DNA from: Pseudomonas iridis
GTDB lineage: Bacteria > Pseudomonadota > Gammaproteobacteria > Pseudomonadales > Pseudomonadaceae
NCBI RefSeq assembly: GCF_017980685.1
Contig: NZ_JACXXO010000012.1
Coordinates: 62,001-126,000, forward strand
Length of the DNA: 64,000 nucleotides
Direction of reading: 5' to 3'
Position numbers and translations under genes: made by a program. Of this stretch, positions 34,129 through 42,200 are shown in pieces. The notes beneath the pieces were generated by a model. The model did no database searches. It was not told where the DNA came from and saw only the letters and a program-made list of their open reading frames with translations. Each line of letters starts with the position of its first letter. The stretch's first letter is position 1.

Positions 34129-34329
34129 GAGGCATCCACATAGCAGGGGATTTCGGGCCGTTTCAACGGCCTTTTTTTCGTCCTGAGAAAGGTAAAACGT
34201 ATATCTCCAAAACGCATAAACAAATGAATAAATATGATTTATGGATATATAAATCAGCTGGTAAGGTCTCTCACATTGAAGCGAGATCGCAACCTGCGAA
34301 TCGCCTGTAACGCTTAAGGAATCATCTCA
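34129..34329. promoter_or_regulatory. Probable promoter/operator region of ssu operon
   Basis: About 200 bp without a gene. Positions 34195-34260 are AT-rich (runs such as AATAAATATGATTTATGG). CysB and a sulfonate-responsive regulator would be expected to bind here on the basis of other Pseudomonas ssu operons; no exact site can be fixed by eye. An AAGGAA ribosome-binding site lies upstream of ssuE. Confidence 0.4.
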
Positions 34330-34923
34330 ATGCTGGTCGTCTCACTCGGTGGCAGTCCCAGCCTGCGCTCCCGTTCTGGAGTTCTGCTGGATCGCTCGCA
34401 GCGCTGGTTGCAGCAGCAAGGGGTGGAAGTGGTGAGTTATCAGGTACGGGATTTCCCGGCCGAAGATCTCCTCCACGCTCGTTTTGATAGCCCCAAGGTG
34501 CTCGATCTTTTACAGCAGATTGAAAATGCCGACGGCTTGCTGATCGCTACCCCGGTGTACAAGGCCTCGTTTTCTGGCGCCCTGAAGACTGTGCTCGATC
34601 TGCTGCCCGAACGTGCCTTGAACCACAAGATTGTTTTACCGATGGCCACCGGCGGCAGCATCGCCCACATGTTGGTGGTCGATTACGCCCTCAAGCCAGT
34701 GCTGTCGGCATTGAAAGCCCAGGAAATGCTCCAGGGGATTTTTGCCGAGGACAGCCAGATCGCTTATGGCGAAGGCAGTACCCAGGCGCAGTTGGCACCG
34801 GCGCTGGAACAGCGACTGCATGAAGCGCTGGATCAGTTTGTCAGTGCCATGGCCCGCCGGCCGAAACCGCTGGAGCCAGGCTTGTTGAACGAACGTTTGT
34901 TGAGTGCTCGCTGGAGCATTTGA
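34330..34923 (+). CDS. ssuE: NAD(P)H-dependent FMN reductase SsuE
   Basis: A 197-aa flavodoxin-like reductase that supplies FMNH2 to the monooxygenase SsuD. The start VVSLGGSPSLRSRSGVLLDRS holds the FMN phosphate loop, and ADGLLIATPVYKASFSGALKTVLDLLP is the second family signature. It is the first gene of ssuEADCBF, in the order known from P. putida. ssuA follows 90 bp later. Confidence 0.95.
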   Translation: MLVVSLGGSPSLRSRSGVLLDRSQRWLQQQGVEVVSYQVRDFPAEDLLHARFDSPKVLDLLQQIENADGLLIATPVYKASFSGALKTVLDLLPERALNHKIVLPMATGGSIAHMLVVDYALKPVLSALKAQEMLQGIFAEDSQIAYGEGSTQAQLAPALEQRLHEALDQFVSAMARRPKPLEPGLLNERLLSARWSI

Positions 34924-35013
34924 GCCACACCGAAACTTGATGTAACTGGCCTTACTCGCCCGCTAACGGGCAAGCAGGTGCAGCCAAAACCCAACAGCAA
35001 AAAGGAGAGCGCT

Positions 35014-35979
35014 ATGCGCACTGTATTTTTGCGTCGTGGTCTGGTCGCTCTGTTTGCTGCGGCTGTGTCCTTCGGCGCTATCACTCAAGCTCAAGCCGAA
35101 ACGTTGCGAATCGGTTATCAGAAGTACGGCACCCTGGTGCTGCTCAAAGCCAAGGGCACGCTGGAAAAACGTCTCGCCGCCCAAGGCGTCGACGTGCAAT
35201 GGACGGAGTTTCCCGGTGGCCCGCAACTGCTTGAAGGCCTGAACGTCGGTTCGATCGACTTCGGCGTGACGGGCGAAACGCCGCCGGTGTTCGCTCAAGC
35301 CGCAGGTGCCGATCTGCTCTATGTCGCCTACGAGCCGCCAGCGCCGAACAGCGAGGCGATCCTGGTGCCGAAAGACTCGCCGATCAAATCGGTGGCCGAT
35401 CTGAAGGGCAAGAAAGTCGCACTGAACAAAGGCTCCAACGTCCACTACCTGCTGGTGCGCGCTCTGGAAGACGCCGGAATCAAATACACCGATATCCACA
35501 CCGTATTCCTGCCGCCGGCCGATGCTCGTGCCGCGTTCGAGCGTGGCAGCGTTGACGCCTGGGTCATCTGGGATCCGTACCAGGCGGCCGCCGAGAAGCA
35601 GCTGCAAGCGCACACCCTGCGCGACGGCAAAGGCATCGTCGACAACCACCAGTTCTATCTCGCAACCAAACCTTACGCACAGAAAAATCCCGAGGTGATC
35701 AAGACTCTCGTCGAAGAAGTGCGCGCGGTCGGCGAGTGGTCCAAAGCCAATCCTGAAGACGTGACCCGACAGGTCGCGCCGCTGCTCGGCCTGCCGGCGG
35801 ACATCACCCTGACCTCGGTCAAACGCCAGGGCTACGGTGCGCTGTTCCTGACCCCGGAAGTGATCGCCGCGCAACAGAAAATCGCTGACACGTTCTTCCA
35901 GCTCAAACTGATTCCCAAGCCTTTGAGCATCAAGGATGTTATCTGGACACCACCGTCCGCTGTGGCCAAAGCACAGTAA
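35014..35979 (+). CDS. ssuA: Aliphatic sulfonate ABC transporter binding protein SsuA
   Basis: A 321-aa periplasmic binding protein. The signal peptide is residues ~1-28 (AVSFGAITQAQA followed by ETLRIGYQ). The mature domain has the usual IGYQKYGTLVLLKAKGTLEKRL start and WTEFPGGPQLLEGLNVGSIDFGVTGETPP, the sulfonate/nitrate/taurine-binding signature. ATG at 35014 follows AAGGAG by 7 bp; an upstream in-frame ATG lacks such a site and would spoil the signal peptide. Delivers sulfonates to SsuBC. Confidence 0.95.
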   Translation: MRTVFLRRGLVALFAAAVSFGAITQAQAETLRIGYQKYGTLVLLKAKGTLEKRLAAQGVDVQWTEFPGGPQLLEGLNVGSIDFGVTGETPPVFAQAAGADLLYVAYEPPAPNSEAILVPKDSPIKSVADLKGKKVALNKGSNVHYLLVRALEDAGIKYTDIHTVFLPPADARAAFERGSVDAWVIWDPYQAAAEKQLQAHTLRDGKGIVDNHQFYLATKPYAQKNPEVIKTLVEEVRAVGEWSKANPEDVTRQVAPLLGLPADITLTSVKRQGYGALFLTPEVIAAQQKIADTFFQLKLIPKPLSIKDVIWTPPSAVAKAQ

Positions 35980-36004
35980 TTCGAATTCCCAAGGAGACCA
36001 CTCC

Positions 36005-37153
36005 ATGAGCCTCAATATCTTTTGGTTCCTGCCTACCCACGGCGACGGCCATTACCTTGGCACCTCCGAAGGTGCTCGCGCTGTCGATCACGGGTATCTG
36101 CAACAGGTCGCGCAAGCAGCGGATCGCCTGGGTTTTGGCGGTGTACTGATTCCCACCGGCCGCTCTTGCGAAGACTCCTGGCTGGTGGCGGCGTCGCTGA
36201 TCCCGGTGACCCAGCGTCTGAAGTTTTTGGTCGCCCTGCGCCCGGGGATCATCTCCCCGACGGTGGCGGCGCGTCAGGCCGCAACGCTGGATCGCCTGTC
36301 TGGCGGGCGGGCGCTGTTCAATTTGGTGACCGGTGGTGATCCGGAAGAATTGGCCGGTGACGGTCTGTTCCTCAGTCACGAGGAGCGCTATCAAGCCTCG
36401 GTGGAATTCACCCGCATCTGGCGCCGTGTGCTGGAAGGCGAAACCGTTGATTACGATGGTCAGCACATCAGCGTCAAAGGTGCGAAGTTGCTCTATCCGC
36501 CGATCCAGCAGCCGCGTCCGCCGCTGTACTTTGGTGGCTCCTCGGAAGCGGCGCAGGATCTGGCGGCCGAACAGGTCGAAATGGTGTTGACCTGGGGCGA
36601 GCCGCCCGCAGCGGTGGCGGAGAAAATCGAACAGGTACGCGCCAAAGCCGCCAAGCTCGGACGCACCGTGCGCTTCGGCATTCGTCTGCATGTGATCGTC
36701 CGTGAAACCAATGCTGAAGCCTGGCAGGCGGCGGATCGTCTGATCTCGCATCTTGACGATGACACCATCGCCCGTGCTCAAGCTTCGCTGGCGCGTTTCG
36801 ATTCGGTCGGCCAGCAACGCATGGCCGCATTGCACGGCGGCAGTCGCGACAACCTGGAAGTCAGTCCCAACCTGTGGGCCGGCGTCGGGCTGGTGCGCGG
36901 CGGTGCCGGGACGGCGTTGGTTGGCGACGGTCCGACCGTGGCCGCTCGGGTGAAGGAATACGCGGATCTGGGCATCGATACCTTCATCTTCTCCGGTTAT
37001 CCACACCTCGAAGAGTCGTACCGCGTTGCCGAATTGCTGTTCCCGCACCTTGACATCGAGCGCCCGGAACTGCCGAAAAGCGCCGGTTATGTCAGCCCGT
37101 TCGGCGAGATGGTCGCCAACGACATTCTTCCCAAAGCCGCGTCGCAGAGCTGA
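36005..37153 (+). CDS. ssuD: FMNH2-dependent alkanesulfonate monooxygenase SsuD
   Basis: A 382-aa TIM-barrel monooxygenase of the bacterial luciferase family. With FMNH2 from SsuE and O2 it splits C1-C14 alkanesulfonates to the aldehyde and sulfite, releasing sulfur. The start SLNIFWFLPTHGDGHYLGTSEGARAVDHGYL and the blocks RPGIISPTVAARQAATLDRLSGGRALFNLVTGGDP are characteristic. AAGGAG lies 10 bp before the ATG at 36005. ssuC follows after 8 bp. Confidence 0.97.
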   Translation: MSLNIFWFLPTHGDGHYLGTSEGARAVDHGYLQQVAQAADRLGFGGVLIPTGRSCEDSWLVAASLIPVTQRLKFLVALRPGIISPTVAARQAATLDRLSGGRALFNLVTGGDPEELAGDGLFLSHEERYQASVEFTRIWRRVLEGETVDYDGQHISVKGAKLLYPPIQQPRPPLYFGGSSEAAQDLAAEQVEMVLTWGEPPAAVAEKIEQVRAKAAKLGRTVRFGIRLHVIVRETNAEAWQAADRLISHLDDDTIARAQASLARFDSVGQQRMAALHGGSRDNLEVSPNLWAGVGLVRGGAGTALVGDGPTVAARVKEYADLGIDTFIFSGYPHLEESYRVAELLFPHLDIERPELPKSAGYVSPFGEMVANDILPKAASQS

Positions 37154-37161
37154 GGCGCGCC

Positions 37162-37944
37162 ATGAAGAAAATCATCCACAGCCTCGCGCCTTGGGCGCTG
37201 CCGGTGTTGCTGCTGGCGGTGTGGCAGTTGTCGGTGTCGGCGGGCTGGTTGTCGACACGGATTCTGCCGGCACCGGTGACGGTGATCGAGGCCGGCGTCA
37301 GTCTGGTGCGCAGCGGTGAAATCTGGACGCACCTGGCAATCAGCGGCTGGCGCGCCGCGCTGGGCTTCACCATCGGCGGGAGCATCGGTCTGGTGTTGGG
37401 CTTCATCACCGGTCTGTCGAAGTGGGGCGAACGCTTGCTCGACAGTTCGATGCAGATGATCCGCAACGTGCCGCATCTGGCACTGATACCGCTGGTGATT
37501 CTGTGGTTTGGCATTGATGAGTCGGCGAAGATTTTTCTGGTGGCGTTGGGCACGCTATTCCCGATCTACCTCAACACCTATCACGGCATCCGCAACGTCG
37601 ACCCCGCGCTGGTCGAGATGGCGCGCAGTTATGGATTGAGCGGCTTCAGCCTGTTCTGGCAGGTGATTCTGCCGGGTGCGTTGCCTTCGATTCTGGTCGG
37701 AGTGCGCTTCGCCCTGGGCTTTATGTGGCTGACGCTGATCGTCGCCGAAACCATTTCTGCCAGCTCCGGCATCGGCTATCTGGCGATGAATGCAAGGGAG
37801 TTTTTACAGACTGATGTGGTGGTGCTGGCGATTCTGCTTTACGCGGTACTCGGCAAGCTCGCCGACCTTGCGGCGCGTGGACTTGAACGTGTGTGGCTGC
37901 GCTGGCATCCGGCCTATCAGGTTGCCAAAGGAGGTGCAGCATGA
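37162..37944 (+). CDS. ssuC: Sulfonate ABC transporter permease SsuC
   Basis: A 260-aa inner-membrane permease with about six helices. The cytoplasmic EAA loop VEMARSYGLSGFSLFWQVILPGALPSILVG is complete. HLAISGWRAALGFTIGGSIGLVLGFITGLSKWGERLLD is the typical first half. The stop overlaps the ssuB start (ATGA), coupling permease and ATPase synthesis. Confidence 0.95.
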   Translation: MKKIIHSLAPWALPVLLLAVWQLSVSAGWLSTRILPAPVTVIEAGVSLVRSGEIWTHLAISGWRAALGFTIGGSIGLVLGFITGLSKWGERLLDSSMQMIRNVPHLALIPLVILWFGIDESAKIFLVALGTLFPIYLNTYHGIRNVDPALVEMARSYGLSGFSLFWQVILPGALPSILVGVRFALGFMWLTLIVAETISASSGIGYLAMNAREFLQTDVVVLAILLYAVLGKLADLAARGLERVWLRWHPAYQVAKGGAA

Positions 37945-38747
37945 CCGCTCAACAACCTCCACGCCTGCTGCGCGGCATTCCGCTGGCAGTGCGCAACCTG
38001 CAAAAAACCTTCGGTGCGCGGCAAGTACTGCGCGACATCGACCTGCACATTCCGGCGGGGCAATTCGTCGCCGTGGTCGGGCGCAGCGGTTGCGGCAAGA
38101 GCACCTTGCTGCGCTTGCTCGCCGGCCTCGATCAGCCAACTGGCGGTAACTTGCTGGCAGGTGCCGCGCCGCTTGGCGATGCGCGGGAAGACACGCGTTT
38201 GATGTTTCAGGAAGCCCGTTTGTTGCCGTGGAAAAAGATCATCGACAACGTCGGTCTCGGGCTCAAAGGCAACTGGCGCCCGCAAGCGTTGGCTGCACTG
38301 GAAGCGGTCGGCCTGGCGGACCGTGCCAATGAATGGCCGGCGACCTTGTCCGGTGGTCAGAAGCAGCGTGTTGCTCTGGCCCGAGCCTTGATTCACAAGC
38401 CGCGTCTGCTGTTGCTCGACGAGCCGCTCGGCGCGCTGGATGCGCTGACCCGCATCGAGATGCAGCAACTGATCGAACGCCTTTGGCAGCAGCACGGTTT
38501 CACGGTGTTGCTGGTCACCCACGACGTCAGCGAAGCGGTCGCGATTGCCGATCGGGTGATTCTGATCGAGGACGGTGAAGTCGGTCTCGACCTGCACATC
38601 GAACTGCCGCGCCCACGTGTACGCGGTTCGCATCGGCTGGCCGCCCTGGAAACCGAAGTGCTCAACCGTGTTCTGTCCCTGCCCGGCGAACCGCTGGCGC
38701 CGGAACCCGTTGCACCCTTGCCTACGCAGTTGCGTTGGGCGCAATGA
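37941..38747 (+). CDS. ssuB: Sulfonate ABC transporter ATPase SsuB
   Basis: A 268-aa ABC ATPase. Walker A is VVGRSGCGKSTLLRLLAG, the signature motif is LSGGQKQRVALARAL, Walker B is LLLLDEPLGALDALT, and the switch His is in LLVTHDVSEAVAIADR. The ATG at 37941 is supported by GGAGG seven bases upstream and by overlap with ssuC. It energises the SsuABC importer. Confidence 0.95.
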   Translation: MTAQQPPRLLRGIPLAVRNLQKTFGARQVLRDIDLHIPAGQFVAVVGRSGCGKSTLLRLLAGLDQPTGGNLLAGAAPLGDAREDTRLMFQEARLLPWKKIIDNVGLGLKGNWRPQALAALEAVGLADRANEWPATLSGGQKQRVALARALIHKPRLLLLDEPLGALDALTRIEMQQLIERLWQQHGFTVLLVTHDVSEAVAIADRVILIEDGEVGLDLHIELPRPRVRGSHRLAALETEVLNRVLSLPGEPLAPEPVAPLPTQLRWAQ

Positions 38748-38749
38748 AG

Positions 38750-38830
38750 CAGCTGCGAGCCTCAAGCTACAAGCTACAAGTAGAAGCGCTGTGCTTTTGC
38801 TTGCCGCCTGAAGCTTGCCACTTGCCGCTT
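38750..38830. repeat. REP-like repeat, family D
   Basis: A run of AGCTGC/AAGCT-type words followed by their complements (GCTTGCCGCCTGAAGCTTGCC) that forms an imperfect palindrome between ssuB and ssuF. A related element lies at 58565-58649. Confidence 0.7.
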
Positions 38831-38853
38831 ATTTCGACCTCAGGAGAAATATC

Positions 38854-39069
38854 ATGACTATCAAAGCCATCAACGTACGCAACCAGTTCAAAGGCTCGAT
38901 CAAGGAAATCGTCCTCGGCGACGTGCTGTCGGAAATCGACGTGCAGACCGCTTCCGGCATCGTCACTTCGGTCATCACCACGCGCTCGGTAAAAGAGCTG
39001 GAGCTGGTGGTCGGCAGCGAAGTGATCGCCTTTGTGAAATCCACCGAAGTCTCGATCGCCAAGTTGTAA
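38854..39069 (+). CDS. ssuF: SsuF, molybdopterin-binding (Mop/TOBE) protein
   Basis: A 71-aa single Mop/TOBE domain: INVRNQFKGSIKEIVLGDVLSEIDVQTASG and ITTRSVKELELVVGSEVIAFVKSTEVSIAK. Such domains form small oligomeric rings that bind molybdate or similar oxyanions. In P. putida ssuF is the last gene of the sulfonate operon and is needed for full growth on sulfonates and sulfate esters, though its exact role is not settled. CAGGAG precedes the ATG. It is separated from ssuB by a repeat but precedes the operon terminator. Confidence 0.9.
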   Translation: MTIKAINVRNQFKGSIKEIVLGDVLSEIDVQTASGIVTSVITTRSVKELELVVGSEVIAFVKSTEVSIAKL

Positions 39070-39086
39070 GCCGGTGAGCGAAAAAC

Positions 39087-39120
39087 AACCCCGGAGGGCG
39101 TGAGCCCTTCGGGGTTTTTT
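39087..39120 (+). terminator. Terminator of the ssu operon
   Basis: The stem AACCCCGGAGGGC / GCCCTTCGGGGTT with a four-base loop and six T, 17 bp after ssuF. Confidence 0.93.
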
Positions 39121-39148
39121 GTGTCTGTCTTGAAATTTGCGGCGCGGC

Positions 39149-39215
39149 CTTCGCGAGCAGGCTCGCTCCCACAGGAGATCGCATTCCAAATGTGGGAGCG
39201 AGCCTGCTCGCGAAG
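39149..39215. repeat. REP-type inverted repeat, family B
   Basis: CTTCGCGAGCAGGCTCGCTC and GAGCGAGCCTGCTCGCGAAG arms in inverted arrangement with a short (~20 bp) spacer, between the ssu terminator and a convergent TetR gene. Confidence 0.9.
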
Positions 39216-39230
39216 AGGCCGGTAAAGACG

Positions 39231-39863
39231 CTAGAGAATTCTTTTGGGCAGGTAAGGCGGCAGATACAGCCCGATGTAAGCATCAAACACCCGCATCCCT
39301 TCCTCGGCCATGCGCGGTGTGATTTGCCCATGCTGCTGCACTGAACGCGCGTAAACGCGGTCGCCCAATTCCATCGCCAGGGCAAACACATCGACATCCT
39401 CCGGCAGCCTTGGCAGTTCGAAGTGATGATCGAACAGCTTGTGCATCAGGTCGCCCAGTTCGATGTCGTGTTGACGGTCGGCCTGGGTGACTTCGGTGAG
39501 GCCGTGCTGGGCGAGGATCAACTGGCGGGCGGCGGCGTCTTCGTCGTAAATCTCCAGCATCCGCTGTTCGACCAGCCGCGACAGGTCGCGCCAGTTGCGC
39601 AAGGCTTGATGATCGATCGGCGCTTGCAGGCAGGCGCGGAATGCCGCGTGCACATCCGCTGTCAGGGCTTCAAGCAGCGCCGGGACGCTGGCGAAGAAGT
39701 GGTAAACCGAAGAGGGCGGAATCTGCGCGCGCTCGGCCACACTGTAGATCGACAGGCTGGCCACACCCTCGGCGGCCAGCAGCGTGCGCGCGGCGTCGAG
39801 TATCGAGTCGATCCGCGCCTGACTGCGGGCGCGGGGTTTACGGACGGGGGCGGGACGCGTCAT
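39231..39863 (-). CDS. TetR family transcriptional regulator
   Basis: A 210-aa repressor-type regulator. Residues ~15-62 form the DNA-binding domain (ILDAARTLLAAEGVASLSIYSVAERAQIPPSSVYHFF). The remaining ~145 residues are the helical ligand/dimer domain. ATG at 39863 places the helix-turn-helix at the usual distance from the N terminus; the extra upstream codons cross a REP element and are not coding. It lies immediately downstream of spuI on the same strand, beyond a terminator, so it may regulate polyamine genes, but this is inference. The ligand is unknown. Confidence 0.88.
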   Translation of the reverse strand: MTRPAPVRKPRARSQARIDSILDAARTLLAAEGVASLSIYSVAERAQIPPSSVYHFFASVPALLEALTADVHAAFRACLQAPIDHQALRNWRDLSRLVEQRMLEIYDEDAAARQLILAQHGLTEVTQADRQHDIELGDLMHKLFDHHFELPRLPEDVDVFALAMELGDRVYARSVQQHGQITPRMAEEGMRVFDAYIGLYLPPYLPKRIL

Positions 39864-39926
39864 GAAAGTCTCCTGCGGGGCAGCGGGCATTGTACGAGCC
39901 GGTTTGTGTGTTGTCTTGTCGGCCAC

Positions 39927-40018
39927 CATCGCTGGCAAGCCAGCTCCCACAGTGATCTGTGTCGAACACAGAATTTGAGTACACAACAGAACCTTGTGGG
40001 AGCTGGCTTGCCAGCGAT
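39927..40018. repeat. REP-type inverted repeat, family C
   Basis: Arms CATCGCTGGCAAGCCAGCTC / GAGCTGGCTTGCCAGCGATC with an inner imperfect palindrome, between spuI and the TetR gene. Confidence 0.9.
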
Positions 40019-40035
40019 CCGCCGCAGGCGGCCAT

Positions 40036-40076
40036 AAAAAAACGCCGCAGGCTGTGATAGCCAACGGCGTTTTTTG
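40036..40076 (-). terminator. Terminator of spuI
   Basis: AACGCCG / CGGCGTT arms with an inner GGCT/AGCC stem, flanked by A-run and T-run so that it can act on both strands. It is 15 bp after the spuI stop on the minus strand. Confidence 0.88.
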
Positions 40077-40090
40077 TAGCTGCAATCCGC

Positions 40091-41467
40091 TTAAACAGTA
40101 TGCAGATACCAGTTGTACTCGAGGTCGGAGATGGAGTGTTCGAACTCCTCCAGCTCGCTCTCTTTACAGGCGACAAAGATATCGATGTATTTCGGATCGA
40201 TGTACTTGGCCATCACCTCGCTGTCGTCCAGCTCACGCAGGGCATCGCGCAAGTTGTTCGGCAGGCTTTGCTCGTTCTGCTCGTAGCTGTTGCCTTCGAC
40301 GGGCGCGCCCGGCTCGATCTTGTTGGTCAGGCCGTGATGCACGCCAGCCAGCACCGAAGCCATCAGCAGGTACGGGTTGGCGTCGGCACCGGCAACGCGG
40401 TGTTCGATCCGCACGGCATCGGCCGAACCGGTCGGTACGCGAATCGCCACGGTGCGATTGTCCAGGCCCCAGCACGGCGAGTTCGGCACGTAGAACTGTG
40501 CGCCGAAACGACGGTACGAGTTGACGTTAGGGCAGAGGAAAGCCATCTGCGCGGGCAGGGTCTCGAGCACACCGCCGATCGCGTGACGCAGCGCGGCGTT
40601 CTGCTCGGGATCCTCGCTGGCAAAAATGTTTTTGCCTTCTTTATCCAGAATCGAAATGTGCACGTGCAGACCATTGCCCGCCTGACCAGGGTAAGGCTTG
40701 GCCATGAAGGTGGTGTCCATTTCATGGTCGTAGGCGATGTTCTTGATCAGCCGCTTGAGCAGTACCGCGTAGTCGCACGCCTTGATCGGGTCGGCAACGT
40801 GGTGCAGGTTCACTTCGAACTGCGCCGGGGCACTTTCCTTGACGATGGCGTCGGCTGGAATGCCTTGCTCTTTGGCGCCTTCCAGAATGTCCTGGAGGCA
40901 ATCGACGTATTCGTCGAGATCGTCGATCAGGTAAACCTGAGTCGAGTGCGGACGTTTGCCGGAAACCGGCGAGCGTGGTGGTTGCGGACGACCGTTCACG
41001 TTCTCCTGATCGATCAGGTAGAACTCGAGCTCGAACGCGGCGCAGATGGTCAGGCCCAGTTCGTCGAACTTGCGCACCACATTGGCCAGCACTTCACGCG
41101 GGTCAGCAAAGAACGGCTCGCCCTCGAGTTCGTGCATGGTCATCAACAGTTGCGCGGTAGGGCGCTTCTGCCATGGCTCGTTGCACAGGGTATCGGGGAT
41201 CGGATAGCAGATACGATCGGCGTCGCCGATGTCCAGGCCCAGACCGGTGCTTTCCACCGTTGAACCATTGATATCCAGAGCAAATAGAGAGGCCGGCAGG
41301 TTGATGCCTTTCTCGTAAACCTTGTGGAGGCTGGTGCGTTCAATGCGCTTGCCGCGCACCACACCATTCATATCCGCAATCAGAAGGTCAACGTACAGAA
41401 CCTCAGGATGTTCCTTAAGGAACGCGTTCGCTTCGTTGAGCTGAACGGCACGCGGGGGTACCGACAT
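40091..41467 (-). CDS. spuI: Glutamine synthetase-like gamma-glutamylpolyamine synthetase (SpuI type)
   Basis: A 458-aa member of the glutamine synthetase superfamily, PuuA branch, which joins glutamate to a polyamine amino group using ATP. GS signatures are present: AAFELEFYLID (metal site), the ATP/glutamate region MAKPYPGQAGNGLHVHISILD, NSYRRFGAQFYVPNSPCWGLDNRTVAIRVP, and IEHRVAGADANPYLLMA. Orientation and neighbourhood (divergent from a spuA remnant and spuBC) match spuI of P. aeruginosa, where these ligases are induced by polyamines through PauR. Substrate preference among putrescine, spermidine and others cannot be read from sequence. Confidence 0.9.
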   Translation of the reverse strand: MSVPPRAVQLNEANAFLKEHPEVLYVDLLIADMNGVVRGKRIERTSLHKVYEKGINLPASLFALDINGSTVESTGLGLDIGDADRICYPIPDTLCNEPWQKRPTAQLLMTMHELEGEPFFADPREVLANVVRKFDELGLTICAAFELEFYLIDQENVNGRPQPPRSPVSGKRPHSTQVYLIDDLDEYVDCLQDILEGAKEQGIPADAIVKESAPAQFEVNLHHVADPIKACDYAVLLKRLIKNIAYDHEMDTTFMAKPYPGQAGNGLHVHISILDKEGKNIFASEDPEQNAALRHAIGGVLETLPAQMAFLCPNVNSYRRFGAQFYVPNSPCWGLDNRTVAIRVPTGSADAVRIEHRVAGADANPYLLMASVLAGVHHGLTNKIEPGAPVEGNSYEQNEQSLPNNLRDALRELDDSEVMAKYIDPKYIDIFVACKESELEEFEHSISDLEYNWYLHTV

Positions 41468-41745
41468 GATGCAACACCTTTGTTGTTAAAAATATCAATC
41501 ATTGATCTTTTCTGGTTTCAGTCAACCCGAACGGCTTGCCGAAGTCAAGCAAGGCCTTTTTTGCCCTAAAAAAGCGCTGCGAGGGCGTTTATGGGGCATT
41601 TTCGGGTGGTTTTTTACCCTTGGAACGCTTGGCACCCGCAGGCTTGAGCAGGCCGTGTTGTATTTTTTACGGGGGTGTTGTGTAAAAAAATGAACAAGGC
41701 TAAGCTCCGATCAAACCCATAACAGCAATAATACCGGGGTGCTTC
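41468..41745. promoter_or_regulatory. Divergent spuI / spu-operon promoter region
   Basis: 278 bp between divergent genes, AT-rich at both ends (TTGTTAAAAATATCAATCATT near spuI, and the T/A-rich stretch around 41655-41695 near the spuA remnant). It should carry promoters in both directions and polyamine-responsive operator sites. A TTGGCAC word at 41627-41633 resembles a sigma-54 -24 box, but the matching -12 element is not at the right spacing, so a sigma-54 promoter is not claimed. No ORF. Confidence 0.45.
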
Positions 41746-42105
41746 ATGTCTCGCCTGTCGATAATCGGCGTCACCGACTGCTCGCAACAGTCCGGTCTGC
41801 ATGCTTATCACATCAGTGGCGAATCGTCCGTGCAGAGCGCAGTCAATCAGGCTCGCAGCCTGCCGACGATGGTCTCGCGCGCAGCAGCCGTCAAAACGGC
41901 GGCGTCCGATATTCTGGACGCACGGGAAGCCATCCTCTTTATGGCGTCTCCTTCCAATATAGATCTCTTTTTCCCACAAAGCCTGTGCCGCTTTTCAAGC
42001 CGTGCTCATGATTCTGCACGTGCCGGTTGTGCACAGGAAATGCAACGCCAGCGTAAAGGGCAGGTAAGCTTCTCTTTCATTGTCTATGCGCGGTGCCAGG
42101 CGTAA
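41746..42105 (+). pseudogene. Decayed spuA (gamma-glutamyl-GABA hydrolase / class I amidotransferase)
   Basis: A 119-codon ORF whose first ~85 residues follow the N terminus of SpuA/PuuD hydrolases: MSRLSIIGVTDCSQQSGLHA at the start, SLPTMVS where the family has GGLP, and ILFMASPSNIDLFF matching the conserved GSPSN segment. After that similarity ends. The nucleophile block (CRG..E), the HxE pair and about 130 residues are absent, so it cannot be an active amidase. The position before spuB is exactly where spuA lies in P. aeruginosa. The tail (AGCAQEMQRQRKGQ) might be a relic of the true C terminus joined by an internal deletion. A new small protein is the alternative. Confidence 0.6.
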
Positions 42106-42200
42106 GCCGGCACTGCGCGCAAGCAAACCCCCTTTAACGCGACGCACAAGCGTCAAACCTTGCCTGACATAGCGTCAGGAGACTCAGCCCAGAGGCATTT

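Noticed and set aside
41627..41647. Possible sigma-54 promoter between spuI and the spuA remnant
   Set aside because: TTGGCAC is present, but the required GC-containing -12 element at fixed spacing is not.
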